Notes: generated by a model from the letters alone, not told the origin. Positions 1 to 11,106 are shown, counted from the first letter of the stretch. The stretch: DNA of 33,819 nt from Pseudonocardia sp. CNS-139 (GCA_001942415.1 MKJX01000224.1:1-33819), one strand, 5' to 3'. A program made the numbers and translations.

Positions 1-26
1 CGCGCGCGTCCGGGGAGTGGGGTGCC

Positions 27-449
27 TCAGATGCTGGCCTTGAGCTGGACCTCGATGTTGCCGCGGGTGGCCTTGGAGTAGGGGCACAGCTCGTGGGCGA
101 ACGCGAGCAGGTCGTCGGCCGTGGTCTGGTCGAGGCCGGGGAGGTGGGCCGTCAGCACCGCGCTGACGGTGAGCGTGGTGTCGTCCGGGGTGACGCTCAC
201 CGCTGCCGTGAGCGACGCGTCGTCGCTGACCGTGACGCCCCGCTTGCGCGCCGCCAGGCGGAGCGCGCCGTGGAAGCACGCGGCGTACGCCGCGGCGAAG
301 AGCTGCTCCGGGTTGGTGGCGCCGCCGGGACCGCCCAGCGCCGGCGGCATCTTGACGTCCTGGTCGATGATCCCGTCGCTGGAGCGCACGTGGCCGTCGC
401 GGCCGCCGCCGGTGGAGGTCGCCTCGGCCGTGTAGATCACATCTGCCAT
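27..449 (-). CDS. ohr: Organic hydroperoxide resistance protein Ohr (OsmC/Ohr family)
   Basis: A 140-residue protein of the usual Ohr length. Ohr is a cytosolic thiol peroxidase that reduces organic hydroperoxides with reducing power from lipoylated proteins. The two redox cysteines are visible: Cys58 in AYAACFHGAL and Cys122 in HELCPYSKATRGN. The conserved Arg17 and Glu48 that shape the peroxide pocket are also present. ATG at 449 has an AGGA ribosome site 7 bases upstream. The reading frame is open much further upstream, but homology begins at MADVIYTAEA. The gene is transcribed away from the ACT-GNAT gene, and a palindrome lies 22 bases upstream of its start. Family assignment is firm; regulation by an OhrR-type MarR protein is inferred, as no ohrR is in the window. 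Confidence 0.95.
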   Translation of the reverse strand: MADVIYTAEATSTGGGRDGHVRSSDGIIDQDVKMPPALGGPGGATNPEQLFAAAYAACFHGALRLAARKRGVTVSDDASLTAAVSVTPDDTTLTVSAVLTAHLPGLDQTTADDLLAFAHELCPYSKATRGNIEVQLKASI

Positions 450-470
450 GCGGTCATCCTGGCACCCGGT

Positions 471-488
471 TATGTCGTGCACAACATA
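471..488. promoter_or_regulatory. Palindromic operator candidate upstream of ohr
   Basis: TATGTCGTGCACAACATA is an 18-base inverted repeat with one mismatched pair. It is AT-rich in a very GC-rich region and lies in the 127-base divergent spacer, 22 bases before the ohr start. On the ohr strand it contains TATGTT, a plausible -10 box, so a bound repressor would block the promoter. MarR/OhrR regulators bind sites of this size; the specific regulator is inferred. Confidence 0.5.
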
Positions 489-576
489 TCGGTGCGACCC
501 CTCGGCGTCATCGCTCCGTAGCGAGCCGGTAACACGGCCCCGGAACCCTGGAACCGTCCCCGAGGAGGTGGCACGC

Positions 577-1619
577 GTGGTGCTGTGGCGGATGCACGTC
601 CAGATCGAGGACCGGCCGGGGCGGCTCGGCGAGCTGGCGACGGCGGTCGGGGCCGCGGGTTGCAACATCATCTCCGTGCACGTCGTCGGGGAACCGGCCG
701 ACGACGGCTCCATCACGGACGAGCTGCTCGTCCGCGTCCCGGACGAGGTGGACCCCACCGCGCTGGTCGAGGCGACCGAGCAGGTCGGCATCGCCTGCAC
801 GCTGCTGGTGCGCGCGGACGCGACCGAGCTCTCGGACTCGGCCACCACGGCGTTGGCGCTGGCCCGGATGGTGGTCGCCGACCCGGGCAGCGCGCCGAGC
901 GCGGTCGCGACGATGCTGCGCGCCCGCCTCGTCGACCCGGCCGCCGAGAACCCGGCCGGCCACCTGCACGTCATGCGCGTGGGCACGCTGCACCTGCGGC
1001 TCGGCCGCGCCTGGCCGTTCACGGCCACGGAGCTGTCCCGGGCGGCGGCGCTGCTGGAGCTGGCCACGCAGATCGAGATGCGCCCGGACCGGCGGCCGGC
1101 CGCGGACCGCATCCTGCTGCTGCGCGACGGCTCCGAGGTGCGGCTGCGTCCCGCGACGCCGGCCGACGCCCCGCTCGTCGCCGCGCTGCACGCGCGCTGC
1201 GCGCCGGAGTCGCGCCGCTCCCGGTTCCTGAGCCCGACCCCGCAGCTCGGCCCCGGTCAGCTCGACGCGCTGCTCGGGGACGGCCCCGGCGCGCTGCACG
1301 CCGTGCTCGCGCTCACCGCCGACGGCGGCAGCGCGGTCGGGATCGCCAACCTCGACGTGAGCGCGGACGCCGCGGAGCCCGGCTGGGGCCGCGCCGCCGT
1401 GCTCGTGGAGGACGGCTGGCAGGGCCGCGGGCTGGGCACCGCGCTGCTGCGCCGGGTGGTGGACGTGGCGGGCGAGCACGGGATCGCCGAGCTGACCGGC
1501 GCCGCGCGGCCCGACGACATCGGCGTCACCCGGCTGCTGCGCCGGGTGGGCCTGCGGCCGTCCGCGGAGATCGTGGAGGGGGAGGTGCGGCTGCGCGCCG
1601 CCCTCCCCACCCCCGTCGC

Positions 1620-1623
<4 letters not shown>
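577..1623 (+). CDS. ACT domain - GNAT acetyltransferase fusion protein
   Basis: About 348 residues. Residues ~5-80 form an ACT domain (IEDRPGRLGELATAVG, then CNIISVHVVG), a ligand-binding module that usually senses amino acids. A middle segment of ~100 residues is unassigned. Residues ~185-340 are a GNAT N-acetyltransferase with the acetyl-CoA loop QGRGLGTALL and the preceding beta strand AAVLVEDGW. I chose GTG 577 because GAGGAGG lies 8 bases upstream; the upstream in-frame extension overlaps the ohr promoter and is not protein-like. The architecture resembles bacterial acetyltransferases allosterically controlled by a fused ligand domain. The acetylated substrate is unknown. The stop codon overlaps that of the convergent ABC ATPase by two bases. 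Confidence 0.85.
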
Positions 1624-2705
<1,082 letters not shown>

Positions 2706-2781
2706 GCTGTGCTCCTTCCACCGGCAGGAACGTGCCGGACGATCCGAGTGAGAGGGAACAAGCCCCCGCAGAGTGCCACGA

Positions 2782-2796
2782 CCGAACCCCGTTCGG
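2782..2796. promoter_or_regulatory. Inverted repeat in the divergent sugar-transporter promoter region
   Basis: CCGAAC-CCC-GTTCGG is a perfect 6-base inverted repeat in the 249-base spacer between the ATPase gene and the binding-protein gene. The spacer also holds two CGTTAC direct repeats 11 bases apart (2840-2845, 2851-2856) and a possible -10 TATGTT (2864-2869) facing the binding protein. Sugar operons are often controlled by LacI- or GntR-type repressors binding such sites; no regulator gene is adjacent, so this is tentative. Confidence 0.3.
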
Positions 2797-2954
2797 CCAG
2801 GGCCGCACGAGATGCGACCATGGAGACACACAACGTGAACGTTACCTGATCGTTACGGCGGGTTATGTTGCCGGGCGCAACGAGAAACCGATTCCATGGC
2901 CGAACCTGTGGTGCGGGTCACCGCACACCCCCTCGACGCGGAAGGCACACGCGC

Positions 2955-4329
2955 ATGACCGCTCTGGGAGCACGCCGGCGCACGACGGGCCTGCTGGCGG
3001 CGGCGCTCGGCGCGGCACTCGTCCTGGCCGGGTGCAGCGGCAGCAACGTCGCAGGTGGCGGGCCCACCGCCGGCGACACGGACTGCGCGGCGTTCGCCCA
3101 GTACGGGGACCTGACCGGCACCCGGGTCACGATCTACGCCTCGATCGTCGCGCCGGAGGACCTGCCGCACATCGAGTCCTACCGGCCGTTCGAGGAGTGC
3201 ACCGCGCCCAGGTCGTCTACGAGGGCTCGCGCGAGTTCGAGGCGCAGCTGCCCGTCCGCGTGCAGGCCGGCACGCCGCCGGACATCGCGTACATCCCGCA
3301 GCCCGGGCTGCTCGCCACGCTCGTGCGCAACACGGGTGCGGTGCGCCCGGCGCCGCCGACCGTCGCGGCGAACGTCGACCAGTACTACTCCGAGACGTTC
3401 AAGGCGCCGGCAGCGTCGACGGCACGCTCTACGCGGCGCCGATCGGCTCGAACGTGAAGTCGTTCGTCTGGTACTCGCCGCAGGCGTTCGCCGAGCGCGG
3501 CTACACCGTCCCGACGACGTGGGCCGACATGGTGGCGCTCTCCGACCGGATCGTCGCCGACGGCGGCGTGCCGTGGTGCGCGGGGATCAGCTCCGGCGAG
3601 GCCACCGGCTGGCCGCTCACCGACTGGCTGGAAGACGCGATGCTGCGGGAGAACGGCCCGGACGTCTACGACCAGTGGGTCACGCACGCGATCCCGTTCA
3701 ACAGCCCGCAGGTCGCCAGCGCCCTCGACCGGGTCGGCTCGATCCTCAAGAACCCGCAGTACGTCAACGGCGGGCTCGGCGACGTCTCGTCGATCGCGAC
3801 CACGACGTTCCAGGACGCCGGGCTGCCGCTGCTCGACGGCACGTGCTTCATGCACCGCCAGGCCAACTTCTACGCGGCGAACTTCCCCGAGGGCACCCAG
3901 ATCGCGGAGGACGGGCAGGTCTACGCGTTCCCGCTGCCGCCGATCGACCCGGCCGCGCCGCAGACCATCCTCGTCGGCGCCGAGTTCGCGGCCGCGTTCA
4001 CCGACCGGCCCGAGGTGCAGGCGTTCCAGGCCTACCTCTCGTCGCCGGAGTGGTCCAACGCCAAGGCCCAGGCCGGCTCCGCGCTCGGCCAGAGCGGCTG
4101 GATCAGCGCCAACACCGGCCTCGACCCGCAGAACCTGTCCAACCCGATCGACCGGCTCTCCGCGGAGATCCTGCTCGACCAGGCCAACACGTTCCGCTTC
4201 GACGGGTCGGACCTGATGCCGGCCGCCGTCGGCTCGGCGACGTTCTGGCGGGGCATGACCGACTGGATCACCGGGCAGAGCACGTCCGAGACGCTGGACT
4301 TCATCGAGCAGTCCTGGCCGGCCCAGTAG
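2955..4329 (+). CDS. Extracellular solute-binding lipoprotein of sugar ABC importer (two frameshifts)
   Basis: About 457 residues once repaired. The N-terminus is a lipoprotein signal: basic start, hydrophobic core and lipobox LAGC with the lipidated Cys near residue 34. The body is a family-1 solute-binding protein of the maltose/sn-glycerol-phosphate type (TPPDIAYIPQPGLLATLV, TWADMVALSDRI, GWPLTDWLEDAML). ATG 2955 has GGAAGG 9 bases upstream. The frame breaks at about 3205 and 3407; each is repaired by one extra base (GTGCACCG-CGCC and AAGGCG-CCGGC), after which conserved sequence continues without loss. I regard both as consensus errors. The two permease genes follow at once. The transported sugar cannot be read from sequence. 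Confidence 0.85.
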
Positions 4330-4342
4330 GGACGGGCCGGGC

Positions 4343-5309
4343 ATGACCCTGCTCGACAAGCTCGTCCAGCTGCTCGTCGCGGTCGCGGTCTTCGCGGCCG
4401 TGATGGCGCGGTGCTGCTCGTCGCCGGAAGGGCCCGTGGCCGGCACGCCGACCGCGTGCAGGCGGCCGCGTTCATCGCGCCCGCCGTGCTCCTGCTCGCC
4501 GCCGGGCTGCTCTACCCGGCGGGCCGCACCGCGGTGCAGTCCTTCCTCGACGCGCGCGGCGCCGGGTTCGTCGGGCTCGACAACTACGTGCGCATCTTCA
4601 CCCAGCCGGACCTGCTGGTCGTGATCGGCAACACGCTGCTCTGGGTGGTGGTCACGCCGGTCGTCGCGACGGCGGTCGGGCTGGTCTACGCGGTGCTCGT
4701 CGACCGGACCCGTTTCGAGGCCGTGGCGAAGGCGCTGGTCTTCCTGCCGATGGCGATCTCGTTCGTCGGGGCGTCGATCATCTGGCGGTTCGTCTACGAG
4801 TACCGGCCCGACCAGCAGAACATCCAGCAGATCGGGCTGGTCAACCAGGTGCTGGTGTGGCTCGGGCTGGAGCCGGTGAACCTGATCCTCCTCCAGCCGT
4901 GGAACAACCTGCTGCTGATCGTCGTGATGATCTGGATCCAGGCCGGGTTCGCCATGACGATCCTGTCGCGTCGATCAAGGCGATCCCCGCCGACATCGTC
5001 GAGGCCGCGCGGCTCGACGGCGTGGGCGGCTTCCGGCTCTTCTGGCACATCACGCTGCCGAGCATCCGGCCGGCCGTGGTCGTGGTGGTCACCGCCATCA
5101 GCATCGCCGTGCTCAAGGTCTTCGACATCGTCCGCACGATGACCGGCGGGCAGTTCGGCACGAGCGTGGTGGCCAACGAGTTCTACGCGCAGAGCTTCCG
5201 CCTCTCCGACCTGGGCATGGGCTCGGCGCTGGCCATCGTGCTGTTCGTGTTCGTCGTCCCGATCGTGGTCTACAACGTGCGGCAGATGCGGAAGGCGGAC
5301 GCCCGGTGA
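4343..5309 (+). CDS. Sugar ABC transporter permease, MalF/UgpA type (two frameshifts)
   Basis: About 322 residues after repair. Six membrane segments are expected, and clear ones lie at FIAPAVLLLAAGLLYP, TLLWVVVTPVVATAVG, ALVFLPMAISFVGASIIW, LLLIVVMIWIQAGFAM, the stretch after the EAA loop, and ALAIVLFVFVVPIVVY. The cytoplasmic EAA loop that contacts the ATPase reads EAARLDGVGGFRLFWHITLP. One base is missing near 4408 (ATGGCG-CGGTGCTG) and one near 4970 (TCG-CGTCGATC, expected TCGGCGTCG). The gene begins 13 bases after the binding protein and overlaps the next permease by GTGA, so the three are one operon. Confidence 0.85.
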
Positions 5310-6211
5310 CCGTGCTCGACGACGCCGCGACCGGCACCGGCGCGCGGCCGCGCACCGCGGCGGCCACCGCGCGGGCCCGGCTCAGCTCGCCGTGGGCGTC
5401 CCTCGCCGCGCTGGTCATCGCGGTGCTGTGGACGCTCCCCACGTTCGGGCTCTTCCTCTCGTCGTTCCGGCCGCAGCGCGACGTGCAGCGCACGGGCTGG
5501 TGGACGTTCTTCGCGAACCCCACGCTCACCGTGGAGAACTACGCCGACGTGCTGTTCGGCGGCAGCCAGCCGCTCGTCGGGTACTTCCTCAACTCGGTGC
5601 TGATCACGGTGCCGGCGGTGCTGATCCCGATCGTGCTGGCGACGCTGGCGGCGTACGGGTTCGCGTGGACCCGGTTCCCGATGCGCGACACGGTCTTCGT
5701 GGCGATCTTCGCGCTGCAGATCGTGCCGCTGCAGGTGGCGCTGCTGCCGCTGCTGGAGATCTTCGTCGACGTCGGGCTGAACAACACGTTCTGGACGGTG
5801 TGGATCGCGCACTCCACGTTCGCGCTGCCGCTCGCGATCTTTCTCCTGCACAACGCGATGCGGGAGGTCCCCGCCGAGCTCGTGGAGGCCGCTCGGGTTG
5901 ACGGCGCCGGGCACGTCCGGATCTTCACGACGATCATGCTGCCGCTGATCCGGCCGGCGATCGCGGCCTACGCGGTGTTCCAGTTCCTCTGGGTGTGGAA
6001 CGACCTGCTGGTGGCGCTCGTGTTCGCCGGCGGCACCGCGGACGTGGCCCCGCTGACCGTGCGGGTGGCCGACCTCGTCGGCAGCCGGGGCGCGCAGTGG
6101 CACCTGCTCGCCGCCGGGGCGTTCGTCTCGATCGTGGTGCCGTTGGCCGTGTTCTTCGCGCTGCAGCGCTACTTCGTGCGCGGGCTGCTGGCCGGCAGCG
6201 TCAAGGGCTGA
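5306..6211 (+). CDS. Sugar ABC transporter permease, MalG/UgpE type
   Basis: A 301-residue intact permease. Six membrane helices are apparent, from LAALVIAVLWTLPTFGLFL to IVVPLAVFFAL. The EAA loop is EAARVDGAGHVRIFTTIMLP, about 90 residues from the C-terminus as usual. The GTG start overlaps the stop of the upstream permease (GTGA), indicating translational coupling. With that permease it forms the heterodimeric channel served by the binding protein at 2955 and probably the ATPase at 1620. It is one of the few genes in the left half with no frameshift. Confidence 0.92.
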   Translation: MTVLDDAATGTGARPRTAAATARARLSSPWASLAALVIAVLWTLPTFGLFLSSFRPQRDVQRTGWWTFFANPTLTVENYADVLFGGSQPLVGYFLNSVLITVPAVLIPIVLATLAAYGFAWTRFPMRDTVFVAIFALQIVPLQVALLPLLEIFVDVGLNNTFWTVWIAHSTFALPLAIFLLHNAMREVPAELVEAARVDGAGHVRIFTTIMLPLIRPAIAAYAVFQFLWVWNDLLVALVFAGGTADVAPLTVRVADLVGSRGAQWHLLAAGAFVSIVVPLAVFFALQRYFVRGLLAGSVKG

Positions 6212-6236
6212 TGCCGCCGGCCGGACGCCTCGGGCT

Positions 6237-7035
6237 CTAGCGCGGCGCGGTCGGGATCGTCGGCAGGTCCTGCACCTGCGCCGGGTCCGGCACCTGGACG
6301 TCGACCGGGGCGCCGAAGTCGAAGTACTCGATGGTCATGTCGGTCTCGACCGCCACGCCCTCCTGGTTCACCGGCATCCGGAGCTGGAACTTGCGGGCGC
6401 GCCCGTCACCGTCGATCCAGATGTCGGCCGGCACCGGGGTCGTGACCGCCTCGGCGGCCTCGCCGCCCTGGCCCAGCGTCTCGGCCATCTGCTGCGGGTC
6501 GAAGGTGAAGGCGATGTGCTCCACCTGCTCGCCGCGCAGCTCCTCGGTGCCGACGACCCGCAGGTCCGACGAGGCGCTGCGGAGCAGCTCCAGCTGGCGG
6601 GCCGGGTCGTACTGGCCGCCCGGCGCCCCGCGCCCGCGCTGCTGCGGAACCAGCCCGGCTGGCCCGGGAAGCGCACGTAGACGGTCTCGCCGTCCATCAC
6701 CGACTCGAACTCGCCCTGCATGCCGAGGATCGCGCCGTCGAGCGTCATCGAACCGACGCCCCTCGCGAAGTCGTACGCGCCCGAGCCGGCCGCCTGCATC
6801 GACTGGCCCTGCGCGGAGATGTTGAGCTGCATCTCGTACCGGGCCGAGCCCGCTGCGAACGTGGCCTCCGGCACGCGTTCGAGCAGCGCGGACGCTCCTG
6901 TGCCGAGTCCGCCGCGCTCGCCGCGGGCGGCTGCCCGGCCGTCGGGGTGGCCGTGCCCCCGCTGCAGCCCGCCACCAGGGCGAGCGCCACCAGTGCCGTA
7001 CTGACGATCGTTGCGTTGCGGCTGCGCCGGGACAT
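6237..7035 (-). CDS. LppX/LprG-like lipoprotein (two frameshifts)
   Basis: About 266 residues after repair. The N-terminus MSRRSRNATIV leads into a hydrophobic core and lipobox LVAGC, so the mature protein is lipid-anchored on the outer face of the membrane. The rest (ATFAAGSARYEMQLNISAQG, GAILGMQGEFESVMDGETVY, GWFRSS, later RKFQLRMPV) fits the antiparallel beta half-barrel of LppX/LprA/LprF/LprG proteins, which carry lipids or lipoglycans in mycobacteria. ATG 7035 is preceded by AGGAGG. One base is missing near 6895 and one near 6640. Lipid-carrier function is inferred from fold resemblance only. The 3' end faces the sugar permease. Confidence 0.7.
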
Positions 7036-7182
7036 CGGTCCTCCTGCTCTGCGGGGGGTCGCACGGTGGGCCGGAAGGGCTCGCCGCCGCACCGGCCGGT
7101 TGGTGGTCGTGACCCACACCACATCCGATCGGGTCAGATCCGGCACGAACCCTAGTGCTCGGTTTTCGGCGCGAAGACGGCA

Positions 7183-7213
7183 CCGGCCCCGTTCCGGACG
7201 GAACGGGGGCCGG
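7183..7213 (-). terminator. Stem-loop terminator downstream of catalase
   Basis: CCGGCCCCGTTCC - GGAC - GGAACGGGG(G)CCGG forms a 13-base-pair stem with one bulged G and a four-base loop. It starts 26 bases past the catalase stop. There is no U-tract, as is common for actinobacterial terminators. It separates katA from the lipoprotein gene on the same strand. Confidence 0.7.
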
Positions 7214-7238
7214 GCTGCCGAGAGCTGCGGAGACGGCG

Positions 7239-8703
7239 TCAGCCGCCGTTGCGGGCGGCCTTCACGGCCGCCTCGATGCGCTCGCCGATCTCCTTGTCGA
7301 TGTTCTTCCAGTACTGGTAGGCACGCTCGCGGATGTCGTCGGAGACGACGCCGGACACGGCGCCCGCGACGTTCGACACGAGCCGCTCGCGCTGCGCGTC
7401 GTCCATCACCATCGTGACCAGCGTGTGCGGCTGGCCGTAGTCGTCGTCCTCGGCGTGCAGCGAGTACGCCGACCGGACCATGTCGCCGTCCACCGCGTGC
7501 AGGCCGGAGTAGGCCGCGCCCACGGGGTCGGCCTTGGGCCCGCCGACGGAGTTGGGCGCGTAGACCGGGTCGCTCACGTTCTGCACCCGCATCGCGCCGT
7601 CCTTGGAGTAGCTGTGGACCGGCACCTTCGGCGCGTTGACCGGGATCTGCTTGTAGTTCACGCCGAGCCGGGCGCGGTGCGCGTCGGCGTAGGAGAACCC
7701 GCGGGCCAGCAGCATCTTGTCCGGCGAGAGCCCGGTGCCGGGCACGAGGTTGTTCGGCTCGAACGCCGCCTGCTCCATCTCCGTGTGGTAGTCGGCGACG
7801 TTGCGGTCGAGCGTCATCCGGCCGACCTCGATCAGCGGGTAGTCCGAGTGCGGCCAGACCTTCGTGAGGTCGAACGGGTTGAACCGGTAGTTCCGGGCGT
7901 CCTCGAACGGCATGACCTGCATCTTCAGCGTCCAGCTCGGGAGGTCCCCGCGCTCGATCGCCCCGTACAGGTCGCGCTGGTGGAAGTCGGCGTCCCTGCC
8001 GGCGATCTCGTCCGCCTCGGCCTGGGTGAGCGTCTCGACGCCCTGGTCGCACTTGAAGTGGTACTTCACCCAGAACTGCGCGCCGCTCGCGTTCAGCCAC
8101 GAGTAGGTGTGGCTGGAGTAGCCGTTCATGTTGCGCCACGTACGCGGGATGCCGCGGTCGCGAACAGCCACGTGACCTGGTGGGCCGACTCGGGCGAGAG
8201 CGTCCAGAAGTCCCACTGCATGTCGGGGTCGCGCAGGTTGTTGCGGGCCAGCCGCTTCTGGGAGCGGATGAAGTGCTGGAACTTGAGCGGGTCGCGGACG
8301 AAGAAGACCGGCGTGTTGTTGCCGACGATGTCGAGGTTGCCGTCGGACGTGTAGAACTTCACGGCGAAACCGCGCGGGTCGCGCCACGTGTCGGGGCTGC
8401 CCCGCTCACCCGCGACGCTCGAGAACCGGACGAGCACGTCGGTCTCGCTGCCCGGCTGGAACACGGCGGCCTTGGTGTAGGCGCTCACGTCTTCGTCACC
8501 CGGAAGGTGCCGAACGCACCACCTCCCTTGGCGTGCGGCTGGCGCTCCGGGATGCGTTCCCGGTTGAAGTTCGCCATCTGCTCGATGAGGTAGTGGTCCT
8601 GCAGGAGGATCGGACCGTCGGGCCCGACGGTGAGCGAGTGCTCGTCGCTCGGGGCGAGGGCACCGGCGTCCGTCGTCGTGTGCCGCGGGTCTGTTGCGGT
8701 CAC
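7239..8703 (-). CDS. katA: Monofunctional haem catalase, small-subunit clade (two frameshifts)
   Basis: About 488 residues after repair, the size of clade-3 catalases that disproportionate hydrogen peroxide. The distal His lies in RQPHAKGGGAFG, the active-site Asn in VGNNTPVFFVRD, and the proximal haem Tyr in LARGFSYADAHRARLG. GTG 8703 begins MTATDPRHTTT after a GGAG site. One G is missing near 8490 (GTGACG-AAGACGTGAGC, expected ACGGAAGAC) and one near 8168 (CTGTTCG-CGACCGC, expected TTCGGCGAC); both repairs restore family-invariant sequence. The gene is divergent from an MFS transporter. A palindrome at 8780 may be its operator. Confidence 0.93.
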
Positions 8704-8779
8704 CGGGGACTCCTTCGGGGGGTCGGATTTCGCGGGCAGGCCCCGCGTACCCGGTGGGCGTCCCGACACACGGACTTTT

Positions 8780-8794
8780 CTTGAACGGGTCAAG
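8780..8794. promoter_or_regulatory. Palindrome between katA and MFS gene
   Basis: CTTGA-ACGGG-TCAAG is a perfect 5-base inverted repeat in an AT-richer patch (CTTTTCTTGAACGGGTCAAG) of the 122-base divergent spacer. Read on the katA strand it contains TTGACC, a candidate -35 box. Actinobacterial catalase genes are often controlled by PerR/FurA-like or OxyR regulators that bind palindromes here; the match is by position, not by a known consensus. Confidence 0.35.
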
Positions 8795-8825
8795 TCGGTC
8801 GAGATCGTCGGTGGCACCCGGCAGG

Positions 8826-10030
8826 ATGTCCGGCGTGGGGCGACGGCGTACCGGGACGTGCTGCGGCTGCCGGGCGTCGCGGCGCTCACGGCCGTCGGGT
8901 TCCTCGCCCGCATCCCGGCCACCGCCGCGTCCATCACCCTGACGCTGCACGTCGTGCTCACGCTGGAGCACGGCTACGCGGCCGCCGGGCTGGTCGGCGC
9001 CGCGGCCACGGTCGGCATGGCGATCGGCGCGCCGCTGCTCGGCCGGTTCGTCGACCGCCGCGGCCTGCGGCCGATGCTCGTGCTCACCGCGGTGGCCGAG
9101 GTGGTGTTCTGGGGCGCCGCGCCGGGGCTGTCCTACCCGGCGCTGCTGGTCGGAGCCCTGGTCAGCGGCCTGCTCGGGCTGCCCGTCTACTCGGTGATCC
9201 GGCAGTCGCTCGCCGCGATGGTGCCGCCGTCCGGGCGGCGCCCGGCGTTCGCGCTGGACTCGATGTCCGTCGAGGTCACCTACATCGCGGGCCCGGCGCT
9301 GGGCGCGCTCGTCGCGCTGCAGGTCTCCACGTCCGTCGCGATGTGGACGGTGGGGGCCGGCTGGCTGGTCAGCGGCGTCGCGCTGATGGTGCTGAACCCG
9401 CCGACGCGCACGCCCGAGACCGCGTCCGACGCCCCGCGCCCACCGGTGCGGGAGTGGTTCGACCTGCGGCTGCTCGGGGCGCTCACCGCCACCACCGCGG
9501 CCGTCTTCGTCCTGTTCGGCACCGAGCTCGTGATGATCGCCGGGCTCCAGACGTCCGGGCAGACCGGCTGGCTCCCGGTGGTCAACGCGGTCTGGTGCCT
9601 CGCCTCGCTGGCCGGCGGTTTCGCCTACGGCGCCGCGCGGCGCTCGTTCCCCCTCGCCGCGCTGGTCGCCGGCTTGGCGCTGGCCACGCTGCCGGTGGCG
9701 CTCGCCGGGCCGTGGTGGTCGTTCGCGCTGCTGCTCGTCGTGCCCGGGATGCTCTGCGCCCCGTCGCTCGCCGCGACCTCGGAAGCCGTCAGCGGGCTCG
9801 CCCCCGAGCACGCGCGCGGGCTCGTCACGGGGCTGCACGCGTCGGCCAACACGCTCGGCGGCACCATCGCCACCCCGCTCACCGGGCTCCTGATCGACGT
9901 CGGGTCGCCGGCCGTCGCGGTTGTCACCGTCGCCGCGGTGAGCCTCGCGCTGGCCGCATGCGCCGGCCTCGCCACCCGGCTGGGCACCCGGCGGGTGCTC
10001 GTGCCCTCAGCCCGTTCTCAACCGATCTAG
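8826..10030 (+). CDS. MFS transporter
   Basis: About 400 residues with roughly 12 hydrophobic segments, for example VAALTAVGFLARIPATAAS, LVGALVSGLLGLPVYSV, ALTATTAAVFVLFGTELVMI and WWSFALLLVVPGMLCAP. The loop GRFVDRRGLRPMLV between TM2 and TM3 is the MFS motif A. The frame is open far upstream into katA, with no good start there. The best start is ATG 8826 (MSGVG...), which joins the main frame at TAYRDVLRLPG if one G is restored in the GGGG run at 8837-8840; otherwise GTG 8858 is the first usable codon. The substrate is unknown; the set of helices without large soluble domains fits a drug or metabolite exporter. Confidence 0.8.
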
Positions 10031-10046
10031 GGCACACTCGGAGGCG

Positions 10047-11079
10047 ATGACCGCACCGCCGGGACGGCTCGCACCCGCGTCCCCTCCGCCCGTTCCCGGC
10101 CGTCGGCGCCGCCGCTGGGTGCTCCGCTACGTCACCGCTGCACTGTTCACGCTGGTCGTGGCCGTGTTCGCGGTGCCGGACCTGCTGTTCGGGCTCGACC
10201 AGCGCAGCCCGTTCGCCCAGCTCGTCTCGATGCGCCCGTGGATCCTGATCGGGGTTGCGGCCCTGTTCCTCATGCTGCTGGTCGTGCTCCGGTTCGAGCG
10301 GCGGGTGCTGCCGTTCGTCGCCGGGGTGCTCGCGGTGCTGGTCGCGGGCGGCAGCATCGTGCTGCCCCGCGGTGCTGCCCGACCCGGTGCCGGCCGGCGG
10401 CCGGCCGTTCACGGTGCTGACGTTCAACACGTTCCTCGGCGACGCCGACGCGGACGAGCTGGCCGCGCTGATCGAGGCGCGCCGCCCCGACGTCGTGGCG
10501 CTCACCGAGACCGGCGTGCCCTTCGCGAACCGGCTCTCCCCGCTCGTCGCGCCGCTGGGCTGACGCGCTGCACACCTCCACCGGCCCGCGCGCGCGGACG
10601 TGGAGGGCGTCGCCGTCGCCCTCCCCGACCGGCTCGCCGACGTCGACGTGCGCATCGGCACCGAGACCTCCAGCTTCCCGTACCTGGAGCTGAGCGGCGG
10701 CGCGCTCGGCGACCTGCGGGTGGTCAGCTTCCACTCGATGGCGCCGGTACCCGGGTCGGTGCCGGAGTGGCGCTCCGACCTCGCGCTGCTCGGCCAGTGG
10801 TGCGCCGGGCCCACCCCCGCGATCGTCGCGGGCGACTTCAACGCCACCCTCGACCACTCGGCCCTGCGCGCCGGCACCGCCGGCTGCGGCGACGCGGCCT
10901 CCCAGCGCGGGCAGGGCCTCGTCCCGACGTGGGGCCCGAGCCCGCGCACCCGCGAGTTCGGGCCGCAGATCGACCACGTGTTCGCCACCGACGGGATCGT
11001 CGCGGAGACGTTCGAGGTGATCGACGTGGCCGGCAGCGACCACCGAGCCGTCCTCACGACGCTGCGCCTGCCCGCCTGA
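10047..11079 (+). CDS. Membrane-anchored endonuclease/exonuclease/phosphatase (EEP) family protein (frameshifted)
   Basis: Three N-terminal membrane helices (VLRYVTAALFTLVVAVFAVP, WILIGVAALFLMLLVVL, VLPFVAGVLAVLVAGG) precede an EEP-fold domain predicted to lie outside the cell. Catalytic signatures are in order: FTVLTFNTFLGD (Asn), PDVVALTETG (metal-binding Glu), VSFHSMAPV (His), IVAGDFNATLDH, IDHVFA and GSDHRAVL. Members hydrolyse phosphodiester or phosphomonoester bonds; the substrate here is unknown. The frame breaks near 10370, 10562 and 10590, the first two needing one extra or two missing bases. ATG 10047 follows GGAGG, 17 bases after the MFS stop, so the two genes are probably co-transcribed. 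Confidence 0.8.
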
Positions 11080-11106
11080 CCGGCGGACAGCCGCAGCAGC
11101 GAGCCC

